64,000 nt of DNA from Verrucomicrobiaceae bacterium. GTDB taxonomy: Bacteria; Verrucomicrobiota; Verrucomicrobiia; Verrucomicrobiales; Akkermansiaceae. The translations under genes were made by a program, and so were the position numbers. Below, piece after piece: positions 51,667 to 59,791 of the stretch. Below the pieces are notes generated by a model that saw nothing but the letters and a program-made list of their open reading frames with translations, did no database searches and was not told where the DNA came from. The DNA lies in NCBI GenBank assembly GCA_027486655.1, contig JAIXOR010000026.1:1-64000 (forward strand), read 5' to 3'. Positions within the stretch are counted from its first letter, which is position 1. Each line of letters opens with the position of its first letter.

Positions 51667-52371
51667 ATGAAACTCACAACGCTTTCCCGCCTCACCGCTC
51701 CCGTGATTGCCGTCGCTTTGGCCATGCCCGCTCATGCGGACTCCTACTATGGCTATCAGGAGAAGGATCATCACGGAGAAAAACACCACCTCAGCAACAC
51801 CGAAAAAGCGGTCGCTGGTGTGCTCATTGCCGGCATCGCCGTCGCTGCCGTAAAATCGGCGTCCGCTCAAAGCCCGCAGGGCGCTCCTCCTCAGGTTCAT
51901 TACGCGCCGCCACAGCCGGCCTGCGGCGGACATGACAACACCGTCATCGTCAGGATCCGCGGAGCAGACGGCGGCCCGGTTCCGATTTATCTTCACCGCT
52001 CCGGGAATGGTTTTATCGGTCCGCGCGGCGAATACTACGCTTCGCTCCCAAGCGCCAAAACCCTGGGGAACGTTTATGGAGCGGGAGCACAGCCAACGGC
52101 TGAGCCTCGGCCGGTTGTCCACGTCGAACAGGGCCGCATCCAGGTGACCCGGGCAGGCAGGCTATTGTGCGTCCTGCGGCCTGCCATGCCCAATGTCGAA
52201 CAATTCAGATTGGTCAACCACAACCAGCAGCTCGTTGTGAAATCACGAGGAGGTCATGGGCCGTCTTCGGTCGAACTCTTCAACCTGAGCAACGGTTCGC
52301 TGGATGACAAAATCCTCGGCTTCGCCATTCGCAACGGCCAACCGAAGTGGGCCAAGGGCATGGAGGATTGA
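51667..52371 (+). CDS. Exported protein of unknown function in the pliI cluster
   Basis: A 234-residue protein with a signal peptide (AVALAMPAHA), a His-rich segment (YQEKDHHGEKHHLSNTEKA), a hydrophobic stretch (VAGVLIAGIAVAAV) and a Pro/Gln-rich linker. The C-terminal domain (about 88-234) contains VIVRIRGADGGPVPIYLHRSGNGFIGPRGEYYASLPS and a GGHGPSSVELFNLSNGSLDDKILGFAIRNGQPKWA end. The pattern ADGGPVPIxLxRxGxGFxGPRGEYY looks like a conserved small domain, but I cannot name it. The membrane stretch suggests envelope location. Confidence 0.7.
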   Translation: MKLTTLSRLTAPVIAVALAMPAHADSYYGYQEKDHHGEKHHLSNTEKAVAGVLIAGIAVAAVKSASAQSPQGAPPQVHYAPPQPACGGHDNTVIVRIRGADGGPVPIYLHRSGNGFIGPRGEYYASLPSAKTLGNVYGAGAQPTAEPRPVVHVEQGRIQVTRAGRLLCVLRPAMPNVEQFRLVNHNQQLVVKSRGGHGPSSVELFNLSNGSLDDKILGFAIRNGQPKWAKGMED

Positions 52372-52735
52372 GGAGGAATTGCATTTCAAGGGCCGATCGC
52401 TCCCGTCCATTACAAAATCCCGGCTTTCCAGATGCAAGGTTTCGGCTACTAGTGCCCCTATGCAAGAGGGCCGCCGCTTCCCTTGTCCGCTGTACCCATC
52501 TGCGTCTGTTCCTTGGACAGTATTTGTTCTACTACATGTGCATCTCACTGCCTCCGGTATGGTTCGGCCTCTTCGCTTTCCTGACCCACTGAAATCCGCC
52601 AGGGACTTCCGGCTCCCGAGCGCTTGATCAAACTCAACGAGATCGCCATCACCCAGATGCGCACGCTCTTGGCGGATACGAACCTGAAACGGCTGGTATG
52701 ATGAACTGAAAGACCCAAACCACCGCCAATGATGG
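52372..52735. other. Non-coding/degenerate stretch after the pliI cluster
   Basis: No complete gene. At about 52585-52700 a stop-to-stop frame reads PTEIRQGLPAPERLIKL followed by NEIAITQMRTLLADTNLKRLV and a double stop. It is well formed like a protein C-terminus but has no start, so it may be the tail of a lost gene. I could not identify the family. Its neighbour downstream is another gene tail (HsdM-like). Confidence 0.4.
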
Positions 52736-52738
52736 AGC

Positions 52739-52819
52739 GGGCTTTCAGCCCTCGGATCTGTTTGGGACTCATGACCTGGGGCCTTGCCCCAGGCTGGTAT
52801 GGGAGCGGGCCGTTGGCCC
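52739..52819. repeat. REP-like cluster of three GC hairpins with three-base loops
   Basis: Three perfect stem-loops in 81 bases: GGGCT-TTC-AGCCC (52739-52751), CCTGGGGC-CTT-GCCCCAGG (52775-52793) and GGGCC-GTT-GGCCC (52807-52819). The spacing words GGAGCGG and AGGCTGGTATGGGAGCGG recur between them. This is the style of repetitive extragenic palindromes mobilised by REP-associated tyrosine (IS200-like) transposases. Only this copy is in the window, so repetition in the genome is presumed from form. Confidence 0.65.
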
Positions 52820-52825
52820 TGTCTC

Positions 52826-52960
52826 AACACCTATCAGCACCGGAAGGAGGAAACACGCTACCCCCGGCGCGTGGACATGGCGGAGAACGAGAAGGACATC
52901 CGCGCCGCTGCGGAGAAGCACAATGCCTTCCTGAAGGAACTGGGATTGCCTTTGATCTGA
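52826..52960 (+). pseudogene. Deleted remnant of type I restriction-modification methylase HsdM (C-terminus)
   Basis: Reading from 52826 gives NTYQHRKEETRYPRRVDMAE, then NEKDIRAAAEKHNAFLKELGLPLI and a stop at 52958. The first part resembles the TYxxRxEexRYsRRVxM(E)EI segment of HsdM, and the end matches the usual HsdM terminus (KHNxFLKELGLP). The NDFNLNISRY segment that normally lies between is missing, so the piece carries an internal deletion and lacks the catalytic domain. It abuts a REP-like element, suggesting loss of a restriction system in this spot. Confidence 0.6.
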
Positions 52961-53063
52961 ACCGGAAGGCAAGGTAACAAAGAAGCATGGATTGAATGCT
53001 TGGAATGCCAAGCCCCCCGGCCATGCGGCTTGACCGCCGGGGCGGCTGGGGTGAGGTTGGGGC

Positions 53064-54344
53064 ATGAGAGATCTCACCCACCCTGCGGAGCGTTTGGTCC
53101 AGGCGATGGCCCGGATTTATCAGTATCGGATGACGACGACCTCGGGGGGCAACCTGTCGATCCGGGATGAGGATGGATCGATCTGGATCACCCCGGCGCG
53201 GGTGGACAAGGGGGCCTTGCGGGTGGAGGACATCGTGAGGGTGCTGCCGGATGGCAGCACGGAAGGCAGGCACCGGCCGTCCTCGGAGTTTCCCTTCCAC
53301 CTGCGGATCTATCAGGAGCGGCCGGATCTGCGGGCGATCGTGCACGCGCATCCGGTGGCCTTGGTGGCCTTCAGCATTTGCGGGGGCACGCCGGACACAC
53401 GGCTATTCGCCAAGGCGAGGTCGGTGTGCGGAGAGGTGGGCTTCGCGCCGTATGCGCTGCCGGGCAGCGAGTTGCTGGGCGAGCGGATCGCGGAGGTGTT
53501 TGCGAGGGGGCACGACTGCGTGATGCTGGAGAACCACGGCGTGGTGGTGGGGGGCTTGGATTTTCCGGATGCGTTCCGGCGTTTCGAGTCGCTGGAGTTC
53601 GTGGCGAAGACGGTGGTGAAGGCGCGGGCACTCGGGGAGGTGAGGTATCTGGACGAGCAACGTCTCGGCATCGCCGCCACGGCGGGGCCGGAGGCGGAGG
53701 AATTCGACCCCGGCCCGGCCACCAGCGGCGAGCAGGCGTTGCGGCGGGACTTGTGCGAGTTCATCCGCCGCGGCTATCACCAGCGGCTGCTTACGGCGAA
53801 TGCAGGCAGTTTCTCGGCGAGGCTGGATGCGGATACCTTTTTGATCAGCACCCAGTTGGTGGACCGCGCGACGATCCAGCCGGCCGAGCTGGCCTTGATC
53901 CGCGGCGGCAGGTGCGAGCGTGGGTCGCGGCCCAGCCGGGCTTGGAAACTCCACGAGCTGATCTATCAGCGGCATCCCTCGATCCGTGCGATCGTCAATG
54001 CGACGCCGGTGAACGCAACCGCGTTTTCCGCATCGGCCCTGCGGCTGGACACGCGGACCATCCCGGAGAGCTACATTTTCCTGAGGGATGTGGCGGTGCT
54101 GCCCTTTTCCTGGGTGTATGAGGCCCCGGAGAAGATCGCGGAGGCGATGACGCCGGAGTTTCCGATCGCGCTCATCGAGAACGACTGCGCGTTGGTGCTC
54201 GGGACCTCGATCCTGGATGCCTTCGACCGCCTCGAAGTGCTCGAATCCACAGCGGAGGCGGTGATCCTGAGCCAGGCGCTCGGCGAGGTGCGGCCGATGG
54301 GCGATGCGGTGATCGACGAGCTGGTGGAGGCGTTTCTTTCCTGA
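53064..54344 (+). CDS. Tandem class II aldolase/adducin-domain protein
   Basis: A 426-residue protein with two class II aldolase/adducin domains. The first (about 5-210) is complete: MTTTSGGNLSIRDEDG, SSEFPFHLRIY (Glu), AIVHAHPVALVAF (zinc ligands His93 and His95) and CVMLENHGVVVGG (third His). The second (about 225-420) keeps the fold pattern (TANAGSFSARLDADTFLIS, HELIYQRHPSIRAIVNATPVNATAF, IALIENDCALVLG), but HAHP reads NATP and ENHG reads ENDC, so its zinc site is lost. The family includes fuculose- and ribulose-phosphate aldolases or epimerases. A catalytic first half with a structural second half is likely. The substrate is unknown. Confidence 0.88.
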   Translation: MRDLTHPAERLVQAMARIYQYRMTTTSGGNLSIRDEDGSIWITPARVDKGALRVEDIVRVLPDGSTEGRHRPSSEFPFHLRIYQERPDLRAIVHAHPVALVAFSICGGTPDTRLFAKARSVCGEVGFAPYALPGSELLGERIAEVFARGHDCVMLENHGVVVGGLDFPDAFRRFESLEFVAKTVVKARALGEVRYLDEQRLGIAATAGPEAEEFDPGPATSGEQALRRDLCEFIRRGYHQRLLTANAGSFSARLDADTFLISTQLVDRATIQPAELALIRGGRCERGSRPSRAWKLHELIYQRHPSIRAIVNATPVNATAFSASALRLDTRTIPESYIFLRDVAVLPFSWVYEAPEKIAEAMTPEFPIALIENDCALVLGTSILDAFDRLEVLESTAEAVILSQALGEVRPMGDAVIDELVEAFLS

Positions 54345-54395
54345 ACGGAGGCCGTTTTCCTTGCCCCTTGGGAAAGGCCGCGCCACCCTCCGGGC

Positions 54396-55793
54396 GTGGC
54401 GGAGGAACTGGAGATCGACCCGAAGACGGAGTTGGTGCGCGCGCTGGATGCGGCGGACGGCTCCGCGCTGCTGGCCGCCGCCGGGGATGTGCACTACGCC
54501 GACCTTGCCTCGCTTTACGAGAATCTGGACGACGAGCAGCGCGACCGCCTGCTTAAGACGATCGGCCCGGAGATGGCCACGGACGTGATCGCGGAGCTCC
54601 CGGACACGCTGATCGAGGAGGCCCTGAACCATTTCAAGCCGGCCCAGCTGCGGGTTTTGTTAGGGAACCTCTCGGACGACGACCGCGTGGACGTCTTCCA
54701 GGTGGTCAGCGAGGAGGCCCAGGTGAGGTTTTTCAGCCTGCTGGGCCCCCGGGACAAGGAACTGACGCGCAGCCTGCTCAAGTACGAGGAGGACACCGCG
54801 GGCGGCCGGATGACCACCCGCATCGGCCGGATCACCGCGGACATGACGGTGAAGCAGGCGATCACCGTGCTGCGCCGGGACCGTGAGGACACGGAGACGC
54901 TGGCGCGCATTTTCGTGGTGGACGAGGAAGGGCGCCTGGTGGGGAAAATCCGCCTGCGCGACCTCGCCTTCAGCACCTGGGACACGCCGATACGCGACAT
55001 CATGGAGGAGGCGGACGAGTTCATCCTCGCCACCGCCGACCAGGAGGAGGCCGCTCGCACGCTTTCCAAGTATGACCTCATCGTGCTGCCCGTGGTGGAT
55101 GAGTTCCACCACCTGCTGGGCGTGCTGACCTATGACGACGCTCTTGAGATTCTCCAGGAGGAGTCCACGGAGGACATCGAGAAGCTGGCGGCCATCGGTG
55201 GTGACCAATCGGAGGTCACCTACCTGAACACGAGTGTGGGCGTGCAGTACCGCCGCCGTGTGACCTGGCTGATCGGGCTGGCTTTTGTATCGATCGCCTC
55301 GGGCTATGTGATGTTCCGCTTCAGCGAGATCCTTTCCCAGGCCTTCGTGCTCTCGTTGTTTCTGCCGATGGTGGTGGCGGCGGGTGGCAACTCGGGCGGG
55401 CAGGCGGCAACCATGGTCATCCGGGCGATGGCCTTGGGAGAGATCAGCACGGGCAACGCACTGCGCATCGCCTGGAAGGAGGCGCGCACCGGGCTTTTCC
55501 TCGGGCTTTCGCTGGGCCTGGCGATCGCCGCATTCATCACGCTGGTGCTGCCCCAACTTCAGAACGGGACCGGCGGACCCTTCGATTTCCCGCATCTCGC
55601 CTTCGCAGTGGCGGCATCGATCACGGTGCAGGTGCTCTCCGCGACGGTGCTCGGGGCGCTTTTGCCGATCTGCGCGCGGGCCATCAAACTCGACCCGGCG
55701 GTGGTATCCGCCCCCTCGCTGGCATCGACCGTGGATGTGTCCGGGATGTTGATTTACTTCACCACCGCCGGTGCGATCCTGAATCTGCGCTGA
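54396..55793 (+). CDS. mgtE: Magnesium transporter MgtE
   Basis: A 465-residue Mg2+ channel with a GTG start at 54396. Domains: acidic N-domain (about 20-130, LLKTIGPEMATDVIAELP, FQVVSEEAQVRFF, LLKYEEDTAGGRMTT), two CBS domains (about 135-265, with VVDEEGRLVGKIRLRDLA and VLPVVDEFHHLLGVLTYDDAL) and five membrane spans from about 290. The pore motifs PMVVAAGGNSGGQAATMVIRAMA and PAVVSAPSLASTVDVSGMLIYF are present. Cytoplasmic magnesium closes the gate through the N and CBS domains. The 51-base gap to the aldolase gene leaves no room for an M-box riboswitch. Confidence 0.95.
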   Translation: MAEELEIDPKTELVRALDAADGSALLAAAGDVHYADLASLYENLDDEQRDRLLKTIGPEMATDVIAELPDTLIEEALNHFKPAQLRVLLGNLSDDDRVDVFQVVSEEAQVRFFSLLGPRDKELTRSLLKYEEDTAGGRMTTRIGRITADMTVKQAITVLRRDREDTETLARIFVVDEEGRLVGKIRLRDLAFSTWDTPIRDIMEEADEFILATADQEEAARTLSKYDLIVLPVVDEFHHLLGVLTYDDALEILQEESTEDIEKLAAIGGDQSEVTYLNTSVGVQYRRRVTWLIGLAFVSIASGYVMFRFSEILSQAFVLSLFLPMVVAAGGNSGGQAATMVIRAMALGEISTGNALRIAWKEARTGLFLGLSLGLAIAAFITLVLPQLQNGTGGPFDFPHLAFAVAASITVQVLSATVLGALLPICARAIKLDPAVVSAPSLASTVDVSGMLIYFTTAGAILNLR

Positions 55794-55802
55794 GCGGTGG
55801 AT

Positions 55803-58800
55803 CTAACCGATTTGCCGCCACATCTCCTCGATGCGTTTTTCGGAGACTTTGGAAATGCAGGGCACGTCCGGTGCGAAGAGCGAGACACGCAGCTCCTCCA
55901 AGGCCCAGCCATGAGGCCAGAGGGTGGGATCATCCGGAGTGGCCGTCCAACGGACAAACCAGGGCGTCCAGAGCCGTCGCAGGCGCTCCATTTTCTCCAG
56001 ATCCTTGACGATCGGAAGCGACTTGATCCTGCCGAGGCGCGAGCGGATGGCCCGCAGGCGTCTCGGGTAATCGAGCAGACCGCGGTATCCGGCATGCCAG
56101 GCAAAGCGCTGGCGGAAGAGCCACATGAGTTGCTCGTCGAGGTCGGCGGAGATTTCGCCAAGGTTGCGGTCGTTGTGGTTGGCGGCGATCCATGAACGAA
56201 CCTCGGGGAGGATTTCCAGCGTCTCATCGAGACTGGCACCGATGCGGGTGGCCGCCTCATGCCAGCCGCCGCGGGCCCGCTCGGCGAGTTGGCGGAATCC
56301 ATCAGGCGACGAAGGGAACACCCCGCCGGCGGCGCCTTCCGCGGTGAGCAGGCTGAGATCGTCCATCGTGGTCCCACCCGCACCGAGGCGCGGGAGTTCC
56401 ACACGGGCCATCAAACCGAGTGGGAATTTCTTCAACAAATGCTCCACCGGGTGGGTGGAGGCGATGCGCAGCAGGCGCGCGCCACCGGCGCGGTGAGACT
56501 CGGCAGCCATGGCGGCGCACGAATACGCCCGGATTCCCACGGATTTACCCTCATCCACCAAGGCGGGAAACGCGGGACCACCCGGTGTCTCGACGCGGGC
56601 AGGCAAGGCCTCACCATCCCAGGAACTCAAGCCGCTGCGCTCAAGGTCCGCATTGGCCGCAGCCTCGAAGCGGACCCGCATGCGGTCGGCAAGCTGGAGC
56701 TTGAGGAGATCCACATCCGTCCCCATGGCGAGCTCCGCCCCATCATCGTCGCAGACCCACACCTTGGTGACGAGGTGTTCCGGCAGTCTGGAGAAATCAA
56801 ACTCCTCCGGCGGCACGACCGCGCCGTTGCGCTCCCGCATGTGTTCCGAGAGCGCTTCCCGGATGGGTCCGTCCTTCGGAGCGAACCGCCAGAGGTCCGC
56901 AAAGCTCTCCGCCGCTGCGGCGATCGGCTGGCAGATGCGGCGGTAGTCCTTGGGCAGCGAACGCAGCAGGATCTCCGCCCGTTCCAACAAATGGCCGTCC
57001 ACGCCCCATCCCGGCAGCCAGGCGGGCAGGCCCGGGAGCTGGTCGACGTGCACGCCGATGGTGACGCCGTCGTCCCGTTCGCCCTGTCTGGCGTGGTAGT
57101 AGAGGGTGTATTCGCGGCCCTCGTGATGCAGTGCATCCGGGAAGCCGTCGAGGCCGAGCGAGTCAAGGTCCTCATCGAGCACATCCGCGACGGAAAGCAT
57201 GAGCGAGTCCTCATTTCCAGCGAGCCACTTGTGGAAGGCGGCCGCCGTGTGGATGTCCTCGGGCACACGCTGCTCGAAAAAGCGGCAGACCGCCTCTTCG
57301 CTCCACAAACCGCCGGGCCGCCGGAGTTTCTCCTCGATGCCGGTGATCGTGCCGCGCATCTCGTCCAGATGATCCATGAAGCGGCAGCGCTTGCGGATGC
57401 CTCCGCCTAACAGACCTTCCCGAAGAAACACCGAACGCGCCACCTTCGCATCCACCCGACCGTAGTGCACCCTGCGGCCGGCGATCACCGGAAGCCCGCC
57501 GCAGATCACCGTTTCCTTGCCATACACCGCGCCCTGCCGCTCGTCCCAGTGCGCCTCGCCATAGCGGCTGCGGCACAGGTGCGGGGCCACCTGCTCGACC
57601 CACTGCGGGTCGATCCGCGCCACGCGCCTCGCCCACAGCCGTGAGGTTTCGACCAACTCCATGGCCATCACCCACTCCCATCGCTTGGGAATCCCGAAGA
57701 GCCCGGATCCCGGAAAGACGGCGAAGAAACCACCGGATGCACTTCGGTAAGCCTTGTTCTCGCGATCCCAGAGCCCGAACTGCCGGGGCACGCCCGCCAG
57801 CAACGCGCGGTGCAGCGCCGCATAGGGAGGCGGACCATCCGGAATGCGCAGTGGGCCGGTTTTCCACTCGCGTTCGAGCAGATCGGACAGCTCATCCGCC
57901 ACATTTCCCCACTCCATGACACGGCGCATGTTGAGCCAGGTGGAAGCCGCGAACTTGCGCAGGGCATTCCGTTTCCATCGCCCGCGCTCGTCGCGAAACG
58001 CCGAAACATCCTTCCACATGCGCAGGATGCCCATGAAATCGCTGTCGCCGTCCTTCCACCGCGCATGGGCCTGGTCCGCCTCGCGGGTTTTCTCCGCAGG
58101 GCGCTCTCGCGGGTCGTTGGACTCAAGCGCGGCGATGATCGGAAGCATCTCGGCAAGGCACTGCTCCTTGCGCGCCTCGATCAACATACGCCCGAGACGC
58201 GGATCCACCGGCAACCGGGAAATCTTGCGCCCGTAATCCGTTAGATTCCGGTCGCGATCCAGCGCGTCCACCTCGCGGAGCGTCCGATAGCCCTCGGAGA
58301 CCGCTTTGGGCGAGGGTGCATCGAGAAAGGGAAACTCCTCGATGTCCGGCAATCCCAAGGCCTTCATCCGCAGAATCACGCCGGCCAGGGAACTGCGGCG
58401 GATCTCGGGATCGGAGAATTCCGGGCGCTCCTCCAGCTCCGTCTCATCATAAAGCCTCACGCAGATCCCCTCGCGCACCCGCCCGCAGCGGCCCTTGCGC
58501 TGGCGGGCGCTCGCCCGGCTCACCGGCTCCACCTGCAAGCGTTGCACGCCTTTCCCCGGACTCCACCGACTCACTCGCGCCATGCCGGAGTCGATCACGC
58601 AGGCGATCCTTGGAATCGTCAGCGAAGTCTCGGCCACATTGGTTGCCAGAATGATCCGCCGGAGACTGCCCGGCTGGAAGACCCTCTGCTGGTCGGCAAG
58701 CCCCAGCCGCGCAAACAGAGAAAGCACTTCAGTGCCCGGATACCGCCGGCCATCCAGCACCTCGGCACACTCGCGGATCTCGCGCTCTCCGGGAAGGAAC

Positions 58801-59495
58801 ACCAGCACGTCGCCGCGGGGCTCGACGCCGGAAAGCCACTCCACGGCACGCGCCACCTGCTGCGGCAAGTCCTCATCGTCCTGTGCCGGGAGAAACACCT
58901 CCTCGACCGGAAACATCCGCCCGGGTGCCTCGATCACCGGAACCGGCCGCTCTTCGGAGCCGAAAAACGTGGCGAACGAACCCGCATCGAGCGTGGCGGA
59001 TGAGATCACCAGTTTCAGATCCGGGCGTCGCTCCAAAAGGCGCTTCAGATAGCCGAGCAGGAAATCGATGTTCAGTGATCGCTCGTGGGCCTCATCGAGA
59101 ATCAAAGCCGCATACTGCCGCAGGTCGGGATCCCCCTGGGTCTCCGCCAAGAGAATCCCATCGGTCATGAATTTGATCCTCGTCTCACGGGAGGTCTTGT
59201 CCTCAAAGCGCACCTGATACCCTACAAACTCTCCCAGCGGCACCGCGAGCTCCTCCGCCACGCGTTTCGCCACGCTCGCCGCCGCCAGCCGCCGGGGCTG
59301 CGTGCACCCTACCCGCCCTCCACCCTCGCCCAAGGCCTCCGCCACCATCTTCGGCAACTGCGTGGTCTTGCCGGAGCCCGTGTCACTCACCACCACCAGC
59401 ACCTGGGATGTCTTCAAGGCATCAAGAATCCCGCCCCGGTGCTCCACCACCGGCAGCTCTCGTGGATAACTCCAATTTCCTGAAAATACCGTCAT
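55803..59495 (-). CDS. hrpA: ATP-dependent RNA helicase HrpA (DEAH family)
   Basis: A 1230-residue DEAH/RHA helicase of normal HrpA length. The ATG at 59495 (MTVFSGNWSYPRELPVVEHR) is chosen over an upstream in-frame start at 59516. Motifs: SDTGSGKTTQLPKM, TQPRRLAAASVAKRVAEE, LILDEAHERSLNIDFLLGYLK, SATLD, LVFLPGERE, ATNVAETSLTIP and RKGRCGRVREG. The OB-fold/DUF1605 region follows, then the long C-terminal DUF3418 domain (RIDPQWVEQVAPHL, ...RLRRLWTPWFVRW). HrpA acts on stalled or structured mRNA and translating ribosomes. It converges on mgtE, nine bases apart. Confidence 0.95.
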   Translation of the reverse strand: MTVFSGNWSYPRELPVVEHRGGILDALKTSQVLVVVSDTGSGKTTQLPKMVAEALGEGGGRVGCTQPRRLAAASVAKRVAEELAVPLGEFVGYQVRFEDKTSRETRIKFMTDGILLAETQGDPDLRQYAALILDEAHERSLNIDFLLGYLKRLLERRPDLKLVISSATLDAGSFATFFGSEERPVPVIEAPGRMFPVEEVFLPAQDDEDLPQQVARAVEWLSGVEPRGDVLVFLPGEREIRECAEVLDGRRYPGTEVLSLFARLGLADQQRVFQPGSLRRIILATNVAETSLTIPRIACVIDSGMARVSRWSPGKGVQRLQVEPVSRASARQRKGRCGRVREGICVRLYDETELEERPEFSDPEIRRSSLAGVILRMKALGLPDIEEFPFLDAPSPKAVSEGYRTLREVDALDRDRNLTDYGRKISRLPVDPRLGRMLIEARKEQCLAEMLPIIAALESNDPRERPAEKTREADQAHARWKDGDSDFMGILRMWKDVSAFRDERGRWKRNALRKFAASTWLNMRRVMEWGNVADELSDLLEREWKTGPLRIPDGPPPYAALHRALLAGVPRQFGLWDRENKAYRSASGGFFAVFPGSGLFGIPKRWEWVMAMELVETSRLWARRVARIDPQWVEQVAPHLCRSRYGEAHWDERQGAVYGKETVICGGLPVIAGRRVHYGRVDAKVARSVFLREGLLGGGIRKRCRFMDHLDEMRGTITGIEEKLRRPGGLWSEEAVCRFFEQRVPEDIHTAAAFHKWLAGNEDSLMLSVADVLDEDLDSLGLDGFPDALHHEGREYTLYYHARQGERDDGVTIGVHVDQLPGLPAWLPGWGVDGHLLERAEILLRSLPKDYRRICQPIAAAAESFADLWRFAPKDGPIREALSEHMRERNGAVVPPEEFDFSRLPEHLVTKVWVCDDDGAELAMGTDVDLLKLQLADRMRVRFEAAANADLERSGLSSWDGEALPARVETPGGPAFPALVDEGKSVGIRAYSCAAMAAESHRAGGARLLRIASTHPVEHLLKKFPLGLMARVELPRLGAGGTTMDDLSLLTAEGAAGGVFPSSPDGFRQLAERARGGWHEAATRIGASLDETLEILPEVRSWIAANHNDRNLGEISADLDEQLMWLFRQRFAWHAGYRGLLDYPRRLRAIRSRLGRIKSLPIVKDLEKMERLRRLWTPWFVRWTATPDDPTLWPHGWALEELRVSLFAPDVPCISKVSEKRIEEMWRQIG

Positions 59496-59791
59496 GGCCA
59501 AACTCGCGGGACGCAAACCGTTGGCGCATCGACAAGGCTTGGCAATCGCCGATTCCGGATTCTACCGAAACCAAGGCATTCACGATGCCCGAAGCACCTT
59601 GGCACACTTCCACCACCCGCGCCTCCGTGATCGCGTAATGGGTTTTGATGCGCGCTGTGTCATAACGGCCGTGTGCGAGATCGTCCGCTTGGATTTTCCA
59701 TCTCCGATGGAGGAAACAAAAGGGTTGATTTGGCACGTTTCGCGCCGCATTAGTCCTACCGTCTCCCCCCTACATCCCCCCACTCCCCCCC

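Noticed and set aside
54345-54395. Possible M-box magnesium riboswitch before mgtE
   Set aside because: Only 51 bases separate the genes, far too short for an M-box.
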